A program made the translations under genes and the position numbers. Positions 1 to 11,199 of a stretch of DNA of 64,000 bases are shown piece by piece. The stretch spans positions 562,546,176 through 562,610,175 of the forward strand of contig NC_058521.1 of assembly GCF_904849725.1 (NCBI RefSeq). Reading direction: 5' to 3'. Source of the stretch: Hordeum vulgare subsp. vulgare (Eukaryota > Streptophyta > Magnoliopsida > Poales > Poaceae). A model generated the notes under the pieces. It worked only from the letters and a program-made list of their open reading frames with translations, had not been told where the DNA came from and did no database searches. Position 1 is the first letter of the stretch. Each line of letters starts with the position of its first letter.

Positions 1-3000
1 GATGCGTTCCCGTGGCTGCTGGTCGCACTTTACGAGAATAGAATACATATAATCAAAATAATAATCTAGCATCATAAATGTATTGAAAATAGAAGTATAT
101 CATACTACTACTTACCTGAGCCGCTCTAAAGGTCAGCTTCTCAGGCTCAATACCGGGAGTCACGCACTTGAACCGCTTTCAAACCCTGCCCGACAAGGAT
201 AATGATTTGCTAAGTTTTTCATTAATTGATATATCAGAAAATCATCGAAAGAGACCGATAGAGCGCAAGAATGATTGAAATTACCCTTGGAGCATGTCAT
301 GCAGGCTTTGGAACTGTTCCAAGGGTCTCGATAATGGGTCGAAGGCATCAACTCTTCCCTTATCAATTTGAATGTCCAACAGAATCCAATGAAAGCTGCA
401 CATGTATATATATGTGTGTGTGTCAGTAACTTATCAATTACACTTATGAGTGAATGGACACAACAGAGTAAAGACCCTCACCTGAAATTGTATGGAAACA
501 GTATGTGGTCACAGAAATTTTGACCTGTTAGAAACCTTAGAAGGTTTTCCTCCGTCTCCTTGGGTTTATCAGTTAGCGTCGCTATATGTATTTTATCTGG
601 GTCAATAAACCCAATATTTAGGATGTTCTTTCTTTTACAATCCAGAATCTTCATTCTACATAATAGAGTACAAGTTATATATAGACAATGAATTGAAATA
701 ACTAAACAAGTTATATGTAGACAACGAATTGAAAAACTTACAAACAATAGCAACTCATAAGCGATTTGTCGAGGGCGTCGCCATTGTACATCTGGAAGAG
801 TCCATCAAAGTCGATATGGATTTCTTCGGGGCGGCCGTAGTACTCCCGTGGGACACTCACCACGATCATCGTTCTCCCATTCTTTGATTCACTTAAGTAC
901 CATGTATGCAAGTAACGCATATTTGTTGGGAGATCATCTTTGCTGACCAAAAGGCGCTCCCATGACAAACTGTGGCTTAGGGGCTACCACAGCCTTGGGT
1001 AACCTGTCGTCTTGGGAAGCCAGAATGTCTACAACCGAGATACCCCATTCAGCCGCCCACTTCTTTGCTAATTCGAAATCTTGCCCCTGCACCGGAGGGG
1101 GGACATTCTCGGTTAACACCTTGAGGGGTGGGATCGACTGTTTAGCGTGTTGTCCAAGCTGAGGAACGTCTGATTTTTTCTTGCTTGTAGTTGAACTTGA
1201 TTTGCTCCCATTTGCACTTGCACGTGATCTGCTCTTTTTCACTTCCTTCTGCAATGTGCGTGTATAGTCATCAGGCTTATGGTGTAAGTCATACTGTGAT
1301 GGAAGGGTCGTGAAGTATTTTGCAAATGCTATTTGCTTCTCGGTGTATTCCGGGCGGGGCTCGGGTTCCTTCTTTTTCATCTGCGCATCATGATGTTCCT
1401 TTGCTATCCTGGCGTTTTCCTCGGGGGTACGATCATAAGGTCTGATAGGAAGATTAGCATGAGGTACCTTTGGGAGGGGCGACCGTTTGCGCTTTGGGGG
1501 GCTCCGTCGCTTAGAAATCGTCGGCGGAACGTTCTTGGTGGCACGCTTCCGCTTAGTATCCGGAGCGGGCGGCGGCGGAGACGGACGACCCAAGTCCGGC
1601 GGCGGTGATCGAGATGGACTCGTGTTGTGCTGGCCGACGTCATGTGGAGGGCTTGGAGGTAATGGAGGTGTAGGTGACCTGCGACGACTCGGAGGCAGTG
1701 TTGTCCTTGGGGCTGAGCCTGGAAGCTTGATGTAGTTCTTGTCCCATAGGATGACTCCACCCAGTACTTCTCCGAGTGTCCTCTCATCTTCGGGTCCAGC
1801 TATGTCGAGCTCCATATCATGAAACCCCGCCATGATTTCATCCACCCCGACTTTAGCAAAGCGAGTTGGAATCTCACGGCCATGCCAGCGTGCATCAGGG
1901 CCAGAAGGTAAAGCTTGTCCGACGGCCACCTTCATGGATATGTTCTTGAATTTCTGATGGAGTTCACATGATGTTGACTCCTTGATTCCATCCACGGGGT
2001 AGCCGGGACCACCCTCTATCATTCTTCGTTCATCGTCGGGCGGGGCCTCAGATTCAGCCACACTACTTTTTCGCTTAGATGGGGCGCCGGTAATATCAAA
2101 TGCAGGATCTTCCTGGCGCGCTACTCCTCTAAGCTCATCAATCTTCTTTTGTTGCTCGTTAATCCTGGCAAGCAACTGGTTGAACTTGTCATTCTCCTCA
2201 TCCTGCTGCCGCTTCTTTGCTCTCTCTCGGCTTCTGTAAGTGTCTTGGTCTTTGGCAAACCCAAGCCACCACGGGTAAGAAGGACCGAAGCCTCGCGTTC
2301 GTCCTCCATGTTCGTCATTGCCGAGGACCAGTGTGAGCAAATCTTTCTCTCTATCTGCAGTGAACTTTCTTTTTCCCTCCTTAATTTCTTTCACTATCCT
2401 TTTCCAATTCTCCCTGGGTATCCTAAGACCGTCACTGCAGATGAGGTCCCCTGTTTCTTCGTCGTACGAACCACCATGCGCAAGGAACTAATTTCTTGCT
2501 CTCATTTCCCACTCATCACGGAGTGGTTGAGGTACGATGCCTTTATCTAGCAGATCTTGCTCTTTCTTATCCCACTTTGGGATGGCAGTCTCATAGCCCC
2601 CTGGCCCTAGCTTGTGGTGATATTTCTTCTTGTCGGCATTTATCTTGTTCTTTTCTGATAATGCCTGGGCATCTTCTGACTCCTTGTACTCTTGAAATGC
2701 CTTCCAGTGATTCGCCTGCTTGGCTAGATACCCCTCGAATACTGGCACTTTCTTTGTCTTCAGATAGTTTTTCCATAGCTTCTTCTTCCAGCTACGGAAC
2801 AGTTCGGCCATCTTCTTTAGAGTCCACTGCTTGACTTTGGCCCTCAGTTTGTCTGCGGCGTCTTCATTCTCACATTCTGGCAGGTTGAAATGTGACATGA
2901 GATCATTCCAAAGATTATCTTTGTACCTTTCGGCAACATAGTCACTATCGGCTGCCCCTTTGCGCTTGTTCCACTCCCGAACGCTGATCGGGACGTGATC

Positions 3001-3499
3001 CCTAACGAGAACTCCGCATTGCTTCTTGAATGTGTCAGCAACATTCTTAGGAAGCTTGGGTTCGCCCGTAGGCAATATCACCTCAAAGGTGTAATGCGTC
3101 CGTGCATCCAACTTTCTAGTCGGGCCTCGTTTCGTAGCTTTGCTCGATGTGGAGGCCTAAGAGGGAGAAACATTCGTCAAATGAATGTATATGTATACAA
3201 TATAGAGCTATCTCCAATATTTTTCACAAATTACAACTGATTGTCGAACTTCATATGTATACCTCGCCGGACTTTATTATTTCTTCACCGGCTTCTCCAT
3301 CAGTGGAGTTATCACCTTCTCCGTCATTGGACCTATCTCCTGCCCCATCGGCTTCATCTTCGTGTCGGTCGACCTCCATTCCATATCCGGAGGGGTTTAG
3401 ATATGACGACGGAGATTCAGCTGGTTCAACGTCGGAGCCGTCTTTGATTATATCTTCGAGAAGTTCTTCCTCTTCGAGGTTCCTGATATGTGGATCCAT
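1..3499 (-). pseudogene. CACTA-borne ULP1-like (C48) cysteine protease gene, decayed and cut by the window edge
   Basis: The gene reads leftward from ATG 3499-3497. Exons fitted with GT/AG borders are 3499-3263, 3156-742, 655-482, 395-285, 185-116 and 27 to beyond base 1. The N-terminus is acidic (MDPHIRNLEEEELLEDI). The long second exon has a Lys-rich transposon ORF domain, a coiled region, and a Pro/Arg/Ser-rich linker. The C-terminus is a ULP1-type peptidase: the catalytic His lies in FHWILLDI at the start of exon 4 and the Asp in VDAFDPL. The catalytic Cys would lie in exon 6 or later, outside the window. Such ORFs are typical of Triticeae CACTA elements; the native substrate is unknown. 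The gene is broken by TAG at 2490-2488 (RN*FLAHGG), by an apparent one-base insertion in a T run near 953, and by TGA at 181-179 where the family has Trp (V*KRF). Exon borders are inferred from splice signals and family resemblance. Confidence 0.8.
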
Positions 3500-3760
3500 A
3501 GTTCTGCAAAAAATGGACATTTGATTAACTAATAAACTAACAAACTATATAAGAGGGGTTGGAAACTTTGAAGTGTCGTTTCATATAGGAGGACCTTTAG
3601 TCCCGGGTCTTGGCTAGAACCAAATCGTAAAATAAAGTAGTATTCAAATTAGCATGCATTCAATTATAAGCAAATACATCATCTCTTTTGTCCGTACATC
3701 GTCGAATATTATCACTAATACTCCTCGAATACTATCATACATATAGCATCACTGATACAT
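3500..3760. other. Spacer upstream of the ULP1-like gene
   Basis: This is an AT-rich stretch with one CACTA-type CCTTTAGTCCCGGGT motif at 3592-3606 and a TATA-like string at 3545-3553. I see no coding sequence. Confidence 0.4.
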
Positions 3761-4162
3761 CTAGAACCGTAGCGCCCGACGGGTATCGGCGCGGGCGGTG
3801 GACACCCAAAGAGAAGGAACCATCACAGGATCATAGCTCCAGTGAGATCCCCCAAGAACCTGCCAGGTATGCCCGAACCTGCCCTCCAACGCAACCATGT
3901 AGCGACGGACGTGCTCATCCTCCTCGTTGACATGGTGACATACCACCTCCGCGGTGTCCGGAAGCCTCGGCACCCTCACTGGCCCACACGACCGCTACCA
4001 AACAAGGATCGGGTCAACAACGGGCTGGCTCCTCACCAACCTACGCCCCCCGGAAGGTAGCACCTCCCAATACCAGCCGGGCGGAGCCCAGTCCTGGACA
4101 GGGCCCCTGTGATCAAGCAGGTGTCCTCCGTCGAGTCGACGACGAGGATGCGGGATAGGCAT
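3761..4162 (-). pseudogene. Short transposon-associated ORF with an in-frame stop
   Basis: A reading frame opens at ATG 4162-4160 and runs leftward to a stop at 3761. TAG at 3997-3995 interrupts it in the same frame. Visible segments include PPGWYWEVLPSGGRRLV, PRLPDTAEVV, HVRRYMVALEGRFGHTW and VPSLWVSTARADTRRALRF. I recognise this as an ORF repeatedly predicted in Triticeae CACTA elements, but I know of no biochemical function. The stop follows ILV in a Trp-rich context and is probably a TGG-to-TAG change. It shares the strand of the ULP1-like gene and lies about 260 bp upstream of it. Confidence 0.55.
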
Positions 4163-4369
4163 CGTAAAATGAACTAAAAAAATAAACTAGTTCTATTAAT
4201 TTTCTTGCTAAAAATAAACTATTAACACTTAGGCATATACAATAGCAAAATTAAACTATTAACACTTAAGCATATACAATAGGAAAATTAAGCAATAATC
4301 TAAGAAACACTATTAACACTTAAGCATATACACTATACAATAGCAAAATTAAATGACAAAAAAATATTT

Positions 4370-5022
4370 CTTCTTCTTGTAACCCTAAACTATTTTTTCC
4401 TCTTCTTCTATTTCTCCTCTTCTTCTACTTCTTCTTCTACTTCTACTTCTCCTCTTCATCTACTACTTCTCCTCTTCTCTTCTTCTACTTCTCCTCTCCT
4501 CCTCTTCTCATTTTTTCTCTTCTTCTACTTCTCCTCTTCTTCTATTTTTCCTCTTCTTGTCCTCTCCTCTCCTCCTCTTCTTATTCTCCTTTTTCTTCTT
4601 TTCTTCTCCTCCTCTTCTTATTTTCCTTTTTCCTAATCTTATTTTTTATTTTTGTTCACATTTCTTCTTCTTGTAACCCTAACCTAATTCTAAATATTAC
4701 TAACCCTAATAATCTAGCACAAACCTAATAACAATGGGAATTAAATGACAAAAAAAATCTTTTTCTTTTTCTTCTTTTCTTCTCCTTTTTCTTCTTTTCT
4801 TCTCCTTTTTCTTCCTTTCTTCTCCTTTTTCTTCTTTTCTTCTCCTTTTTCTTCCTTTCTTCTCCTTTTTCTTCCTTTCTTCCCTTTTTCTTCTTTTCTT
4901 CTCCTTTTTCTTCTTTTCTTCTCCTTTTTCTTCTTTTTTTCTCCTTTTTCTTCCTTTCTTCTCCTTTTTCTTCCTTTCTTCTCCTTTCTCTTCTTTTCTT
5001 CTCCTTTTTCTTCTTTTCTTCT
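4370..5022. repeat. Polypyrimidine tract with a 20-bp period core
   Basis: The plus strand is almost entirely T and C. From 4758 to 5022 (265 nt) there is not one purine. From 4771 the core repeats in 20-bp steps (CTTCTTTTCT then TCTCCTTTTT, with CTTCCTTTCT variants). Read on the minus strand it encodes an artificial Lys/Glu/Arg-rich peptide. Confidence 0.9.
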
Positions 5023-5030
5023 ACAAGCCG

Positions 5031-5282
5031 GAGTGTTGGGGAGGGGGCGGGGGGCTTACCGGCCGGAGGTGTCGAAGGCGCGCGGAGAGGAGGACGGCGG
5101 CGGCGAGGAGGAGGACGGCGGCGGCGAGGAGGACGATGGCGACGGCGAGGAGGACGGCAGGCAGCGGCGAGGAGGACGGCGGGCAGGCTGACGGCGTCGT
5201 CGAGGTCGTCGGTGTGCCGCGCCGGGCAGGAGAACGAGAGGAAGAAGAAGAGAAATTGACGACTTGGGTGGGAATTTTTCAA
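5031..5282 (-). other. GC-rich leader-like segment downstream of a minus-strand TATA box
   Basis: A run of GGCGGCGAGGAGGAC-type triplet repeats sits between the polypyrimidine tract and the TATA box at 5291-5297. Continuous frames across it are compositional (Arg/Pro-rich) and I do not call them genes. Confidence 0.4.
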
Positions 5283-5290
5283 AGTCCCGC

Positions 5291-5297
5291 TTATATA
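5291..5297 (-). promoter_or_regulatory. TATA box for minus-strand transcription inside CACTA-1
   Basis: The minus strand reads CCTATATAAGCGGG here, a good plant TATA box, followed by a CT-rich leader. It points toward the broken ORF at 4162 and the ULP1-like gene. A plus-strand TTTATAAG lies at 5580-5587, so the interval between them may be a divergent promoter. This is inferred from motif only. Confidence 0.45.
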
Positions 5298-5304
5298 GGT
5301 GGAT

Positions 5305-5555
5305 CTTTAGCCCCGGTGCGTGGCTCCAACCGGGACTAAAGACCCCCTTTAGTCTCGGGTGGAGCCATTACCCGGGACTAAAGGCCTCTTTTCGAGCAGA
5401 CCAGAAGGCGAGAAGCAGGGGCCTTTAGTCCCGGGTGGAGCCACACACCGGGACTAAAGCCCCTCCTCGGCAGGCGAGGGGCTTTAGTCCCGGGGCGTGG
5501 CTCCACCCGAGACTAAAGCCCCTCCTCGGCTGCACGATAAGTTTAGTCTCACCTC
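5305..5555. repeat. Internal cluster of CACTA CCGGGACTAAAG hairpins
   Basis: Inverted pairs of CTTTAGTCCCGG and CCGGGACTAAAG with short GGTGGAGCCAC-type loops occur here, as they do next to the TIR at 11580-11890. They lie between two outward-facing TATA-like boxes, far from the terminus. Confidence 0.8.
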
Positions 5556-5639
5556 GCCCAGCGAGGGGGACAAACACTTGTTTATAAGCCCCGTCGCAGC
5601 TTCTCCATCGAGCTCCTCTCTAAAGCAGGCTTACGGGCC

Positions 5640-6465
5640 TAAACTCACTGAAAATTGAAACTATATTCGAAATTATGGAGAAAAATCAACATGAATTCAA
5701 AGTGATTTCACTTTGAATTTAGGTTGAATTTTCTCTATAAATTCTCATATAGTTTCAATTTTTTTCTATTTTCAAAATTAATTATTTTGACTATCCAAAC
5801 TATTATCTATTTTGTTATTTTCAATTAAAAACTATGTTTATTAAAAATTCTTTTTGCATATTTGAGAATTTGATAAAAGTATGATAATGAAAAGTGTTTG
5901 AAATTGAATAAATAATTCAAAACTATTTTCTATTTTCAAAAGTAATTATTTTGACTATCCAAACTATTATCTATTTTGTTATTTTCAATTAAAAACTATG
6001 TTTATTAAAATTCTTTTTGCATATTTGAGAATTTGACAAAACTATGATAATGAAAAGTGTTTGAAATTTAATAAAAAATTCAAAAAAATATATTTTCAAA
6101 AGTAATTATTTTGACTATCCAAACTATTAACTATTTTGTTATTTTCAATTAAAAACTATGTTTATTAAAATTCTTTTTGCATATTTGAGAATTTGACAAA
6201 ACTATGATAATGGAAAGTGTTTGAAATTGAATAAATAATTCAAAACTATTTTCTATTTTCAAAAGTAATTATTTTGACTATCCAAACTATTAACTATTTT
6301 GTTATTTTCAATTAAAAAATATGTTTATTAAAATATTTTTGCATATTTGAGAATTTGACAAAACTATGATAATGAAAAGTGTTTGAAATTGAATAAATAA
6401 TGCAAAACAATTTTCTATTTTCAAAAGTAATTATTTTGACTATCCAAACTATTAACTTATTTTTT
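5640..6465. repeat. AT-rich tandem array, about 162-bp unit
   Basis: The string GACTATCCAAACTATTA recurs at 5789, 5953, 6113, 6276 and 6438, giving periods of 164, 160, 163 and 162 bp. The units contain long A/T runs and no ORF. Confidence 0.9.
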
Positions 6466-7651
6466 TTGAGCTAGTTGACAGTGAAATTGAAAAGCACTAC
6501 AAATAAACTCTGAAAATGTTAAAAGTTGGCATGCTATCATCATTTCACCCACATAGCATGTGTTAAAAAGTTGAGTGGGCTACGACAAAAACTGGATGCA
6601 CTTCGTGTACAAAACGGACAATCTCTCTCGAAGTATCAGCGTTTCGAACGAGAACTCATCTCTTACAAAGGGATTTCATTTTTTTGAACTTATTTGAACT
6701 CCATACTTTTTGTGTGTTCAAAATGCACCATTCAAAGGCACATCACAAAATTTCAACAATTTCTGACTTCATTTGGTATTCTTCGTGCATTTACTTATTT
6801 TTTTTGAGCTAGTTGACCCTGAAATTGAAAAGCACTACAAATGAACTCTGAAAATGTTGAAAGTTGGCATGCTATCATCATTTCACCCACATAGCATGTG
6901 TTAAAAAGTTGAGAGGTCTATGACAAAAACTGGATGCACTTCGTGTACAAAACGGACAATCTCTCTCGAAGTATCAGCGTTTCGAACGAGAACTCATCTC
7001 TTACAAAGGGATTTCATTTTTTTAAACTTATTTGAACTCCATACTTTTTGTGTGTTCAAAATGCACCATTCAAAGGCACATCACAAAATTTCAACAATTT
7101 CTGACTTCATTTGGTATTCTTCGTGCATTTACTTTTTTTTTTGAGCTAGTTGACCCTGAAATTGAAAACCACTACAAATGAACTCTGAAAATGTTGAAAG
7201 TTGGCATGCTATCATAATTTCACCCACATAGAATGTGTTAAAAAGTTGAGAGGGCTACGACAAAAACTGGATGCACTTCGTGTACAAAACGGACAATCTC
7301 TCTCGAAGTATCAGCGTTTCGAACGAGAACTCATCTCTTACAAAGGGATTTCATTTTTTTTGAACTTATTTGAACTCCATACTTTTTGTGTGTTAAAAAT
7401 GCACCAGTCAAAGGCACATCACAAAAATTCAACAATTTCTGACTTCATTTGGTATTCTTCGTGCATTTACTTTTTTTTGAGCTAGTTGACCCTGAAATTG
7501 AAAAGCACTACAAATGAACTCTGAAAATGTTGAAAGTTGGCATGCTATCATCATTTCACCCACATAGCATGTGTTAAAAAGTTGAGAGGGCTACGACAAA
7601 AGCTGGATGCACTTCGTGTACAAAACGAACAATCTCTCTCGAAGTATCAGC
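6466..7651. repeat. Tandem array, about 337-bp unit, 3.5 copies
   Basis: GAGCTAGTTGAC begins units at 6468, 6806, 7143 and 7479 (periods 338, 337 and 336 bp). The last copy stops after AAGTATCAGCG at about 7652. Short frames recur in each unit simply because the sequence repeats. Confidence 0.92.
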
Positions 7652-7945
7652 GTCGATGATGGTCGCTACTCCTACTTCCCCTAGTGCATAACCAATATCT
7701 ATCACAAGGAGAAGAAGGAGAAACAACCCCCCACAGCAATAGTCGACATTCTTCTTCTCTCATGTATGGTGGACACTCTCTCACCTGATTTTTCGACCGT
7801 CGATGATGGTCGCTACTCCTTCTTACCCTAGTGCATAACAAATATCTAGCACAAAGAGAAGAAGGAGAAGCAACCCCCACGCCACGTGGGACTAATGGTC
7901 TTTCATTTTTAAATGACTGTTTTAATCAAAAACAGATCTGTTACA
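7652..7945. repeat. Two-copy repeat, about 147-bp unit
   Basis: GTCGATGATGGTCGCTACTC occurs at 7652 and again at 7799, each followed by matching GTGCATAAC and GAGAAGAAGGAG text. The repeat joins directly onto the 337-bp array. Confidence 0.8.
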
Positions 7946-8247
7946 AAAGGGATTTCATTTTTTGAACTTATTTGAACTGAAGACTTTTTGTATATATATG
8001 TGGTCGAAATGCATGATACCATGAAGTTAGAAAGGGCTAAACCATTCAAAAGTAGCAAACGAAGTTAGAAAGGGCTAAACCATTCAAATTTGGAAACTAT
8101 AATGGCACAAACAGAAACTAGACATATATAAATTGGTCCAAGCAGTACATGATACTAGTCCAAACAGTACATAATAATAGCTACCATAGATATATATATT
8201 CGAGGTGACGCTGGCCATAGTTGACGACTCGAATCAGAATGTCCACC
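7946..8247. other. Spacer downstream of the exonuclease gene
   Basis: It contains a duplicated GAAGTTAGAAAGGGCTAAACC (20 bases of it at 8024 and 8063) and a duplicated GTTGACGACTCGAAT near the gene end. I see no coding sequence. Confidence 0.4.
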
Positions 8248-8501
8248 TTATTCGAGGTGATGTTGGCCATAGTTGACGACTCGAATTTTGCGGTACAACT
8301 CGTATGAAACGTATGCATCTTTTGTTGCATACTCAATGTTGATACGATCAAGTGGGGCCTTCTCCCAAAGTTTGTGCTGAGACTTTGGGAAATTGTTCTT
8401 CATATTACCATATTCCTCGTCGATCAAGGCAACTGCCATATGAGCCATCGAAGTCCTGACATGTCGAAGCCTGAATACCGTTTGGAGATCAATGAGGCAA
8501 C

Positions 8502-10313
8502 TGTTGGGGAACGTCGCATGGGAAACAAAAAATTTCCTACGCGCACGAAGACCTATCATGGTGATGTCCATCTACGAGAGGGGATGAGTGATCTACGTAC
8601 CCTTGTAGATCGTACAGCAGAAGTGTTAGAGAACGCGGTTGATGTAGTGGAACGTCCTCACGTCCCTCGATCCGCCCCGCGAACAATCCCGCGATCAGTC
8701 CCACGATCTAGTACCGAACGGACGGCACCTCCGCGTTCAGCACACGTACAGCTCGATGATGATCTCGGCCTTCTTGATCCAGCAAGAGATACGGAGAGGT
8801 AGAAGAGTTCTCCGGCAGCGTGACGGCGCTCCGGAAGTTGGTGATGATCTTGTCTCAGCAGGGCTCCGCCCGAGCTCCGCAGAAACGCGATCTAGAGGAA
8901 AAACTATGTAGGTATGTGGTCGGGCAGCCGTGAGAAAGTCGTCTCAAATCAGCCCTAATTGCTCCATATATATAGGAGGAGGGAGGGGGACCTTGCCTTG
9001 GGGTCCAAGGGACCCCCAAGGAGTCGGCCGAGCCAAGGGGGGGAGGACTCCCCCCCCCAAACCGAGTTGGACTTGGTTTGGTGGGAGGAGTCCCCCTCCC
9101 TTCCCACTTCCTCCCTCTTTTTTTTCTTTTCCTTTGATTTCTTTTTCTTGGCGCATAGGCCCCCTTGGGGCTGTCCCACCAGCCCACTAAGGGCTGGTGT
9201 GTCTCCCCAAAGCCTATGGGCTTCCCCGGGGTGGGTTGCTCCCCCCCGGTGAACTCCCGGAACCCATTCGTCATTCCCGGTAACTCCGAAAACCTTCCGG
9301 TAATCAAATGAGGTCATCCTATATATCAATCTTCGTTTCCGGACCATTTCGGAAACCCTCGTGACGTCCGTGATCTCATCCGGGACTCCGAACAACATTC
9401 GGTAACCAACCATATAACTCAAATACGCATAAAACAACGTCGAACCTTAAGTGTGCAGACCCTGCGGGTTTGAGAACTATGTAGACATGACCCGAGAGAC
9501 TCCTCGGTCAATATCCAATAGGGGGACATGGATGCCCATATTGGATCCTACATATTCTACGAAGATCTTATCGTTTGAACCTCAGTGCCAAGGATTCGTA
9601 TAATCCCGTATGTCATTCCCTTTGTCCTTCGGTATGTTACTTGCCCGAGATTCGATCGTCAGTATCCGCATACCTATTTCAATCTCGTTTACCGGCAAGT
9701 CTCTTTACTCGTTCCGTAATACAAGATCCCGCAACTTACACTAAGTTACATTGCTTGCAAGGCTTGTGTGTGATGTTGTATTACCGAGTGGGCCCTGAGA
9801 TACCTCTCCGTCACACGGAGTGACAAATCCCAGTCTTGATCCATACTAACTCAACTAACACCTTCGGAGATACCTGTAGAGCATCTTTATAGTCACCCAG
9901 TTACGTTGCGACGTTTGATACACACAAAGCATTCCTCCGGTGTCAGTGAGTTATATGATCTCATGGTCATAGGAATAAATACTTGACACGCAGAAAACAG
10001 TAGCAACAAAATGACACGATCAACATGCTACGTCTATTAGTTTGGGTCTAGTCCATCACGTGATTCTCCCAATGACGTGATCCAGTTATCAAGCAACAAC
10101 ACCTTGTTCATAATCAGAAGACACTGACTATCATCGATCAACTGGCTAGCCAACTAGAGGCATGCTAGGGACGGTGTTTTGTCTATGTATCCACACATGT
10201 AAATGAGTCTTCATTCAATACAATTATAGCATGGATAATAAACTATTATCTTGATACGGGAATTATAATAATAACTATACATTTATTATTGCCTCTAGGG
10301 CATAATTCCAACA
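8502..10313 (+). mobile_element. Solo LTR of an Angela/BARE/WIS-type Copia element
   Basis: It starts TGTTGGGGAACGTCGCATGG and ends GGGCATAATTCCAACA, the hallmark ends of this Triticeae family. It is 1812 bp, flanked by the direct duplication GCAAC at 8497-8501 and 10314-10318. No internal domain remains, so it is a product of LTR-LTR recombination. Confidence 0.95.
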
Positions 10314-10440
10314 GCAACCAGTTGGTATCTCAATACCGAAGCTGTACCTCATCTTCAGCTTGTCGTTCGTTATGTCAACGGTAGGAAAAGTGATGCCGCT
10401 GCGAAGGAAGTCCATGAGTTCTGGACAATGCTTGTAACTA

Positions 10441-11199
10441 CTGCAACAGAAACAAATTAAAATGGAACAAATGTTACATACTGCTGCAATAAGGAAACAT
10501 GTTTCACTACAACTAAAGAGAAAATTATCTTTAGGATTCAAATAGAACATATTGCTATCCTATGCAATTTTCATATCCTACGAATTGATCAAGAAACCGT
10601 AAATTAACTATGACATATATATATATATATATATTCTCCCACGGTTTTGCAAATATTCAATAAGCTAGACATATTGCATATTGCTATCCAATGGAACCTA
10701 GAGAGATCACTATAGCTATCCAATGGAACCTAGAGAGATCACTAGCTATATGCAATTTTCATGACTATGACATATCATATTGCTATCCAATGGAACCTAG
10801 AGAGATCACTAGCTATATGCAATTTTCATAACCTTGGATCAAGAACACCGCATAAAATTGTATCACTACAACTATGATTTCAATGGAACATATTGAACCA
10901 ATCAGATTTTTCAGATTGTGGAACACTATTCCAATCAGATTGTGTTCCCTTCAACTAATCAAAATTGTTTCACTACAACTATTTGAAGTGAACCAACTAT
11001 GATTCCAATGGAACATATTAAACACTAGTTGATTCTAATACGATTTTTCAGATTATGGACCACTATTCCAATCAGATTGTGTTCCCCTTCAACTAATCAA
11101 AATTGTTTCACTACAACTATTTGAAGGGAACCAACTATGATTGAAACAAATAAACTTACAATGTCATTACCTTGGATCAAAGAAAGCCTCAAAACTTAC
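10441..11199 (-). other. Exonuclease intron containing simple and short tandem repeats
   Basis: An (AT)n run lies at about 10615-10634. A unit containing GCTATCCAATGGAACCTAGA is repeated three times between about 10680 and 10830. A second diverged duplication containing TTCAACTAATCAAAATTG lies at about 10950 and 11090. Confidence 0.6.

Noticed and set aside
1404..2550. Plus-strand and alternate minus frames over the protease gene
   Set aside because: They are shadows of the minus-strand gene, which alone shows family sequence.
4725..5282. A 185-codon minus frame rich in Lys/Glu/Arg
   Set aside because: It arises from the polypyrimidine tract and GC triplet repeats. The composition alone explains the open frame, and the opposite strand is open too.
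5640..7651. Regular repeats that might be a CRISPR array
   Set aside because: Units are 162 and 337 bp without unique spacers, inside a plant transposon.
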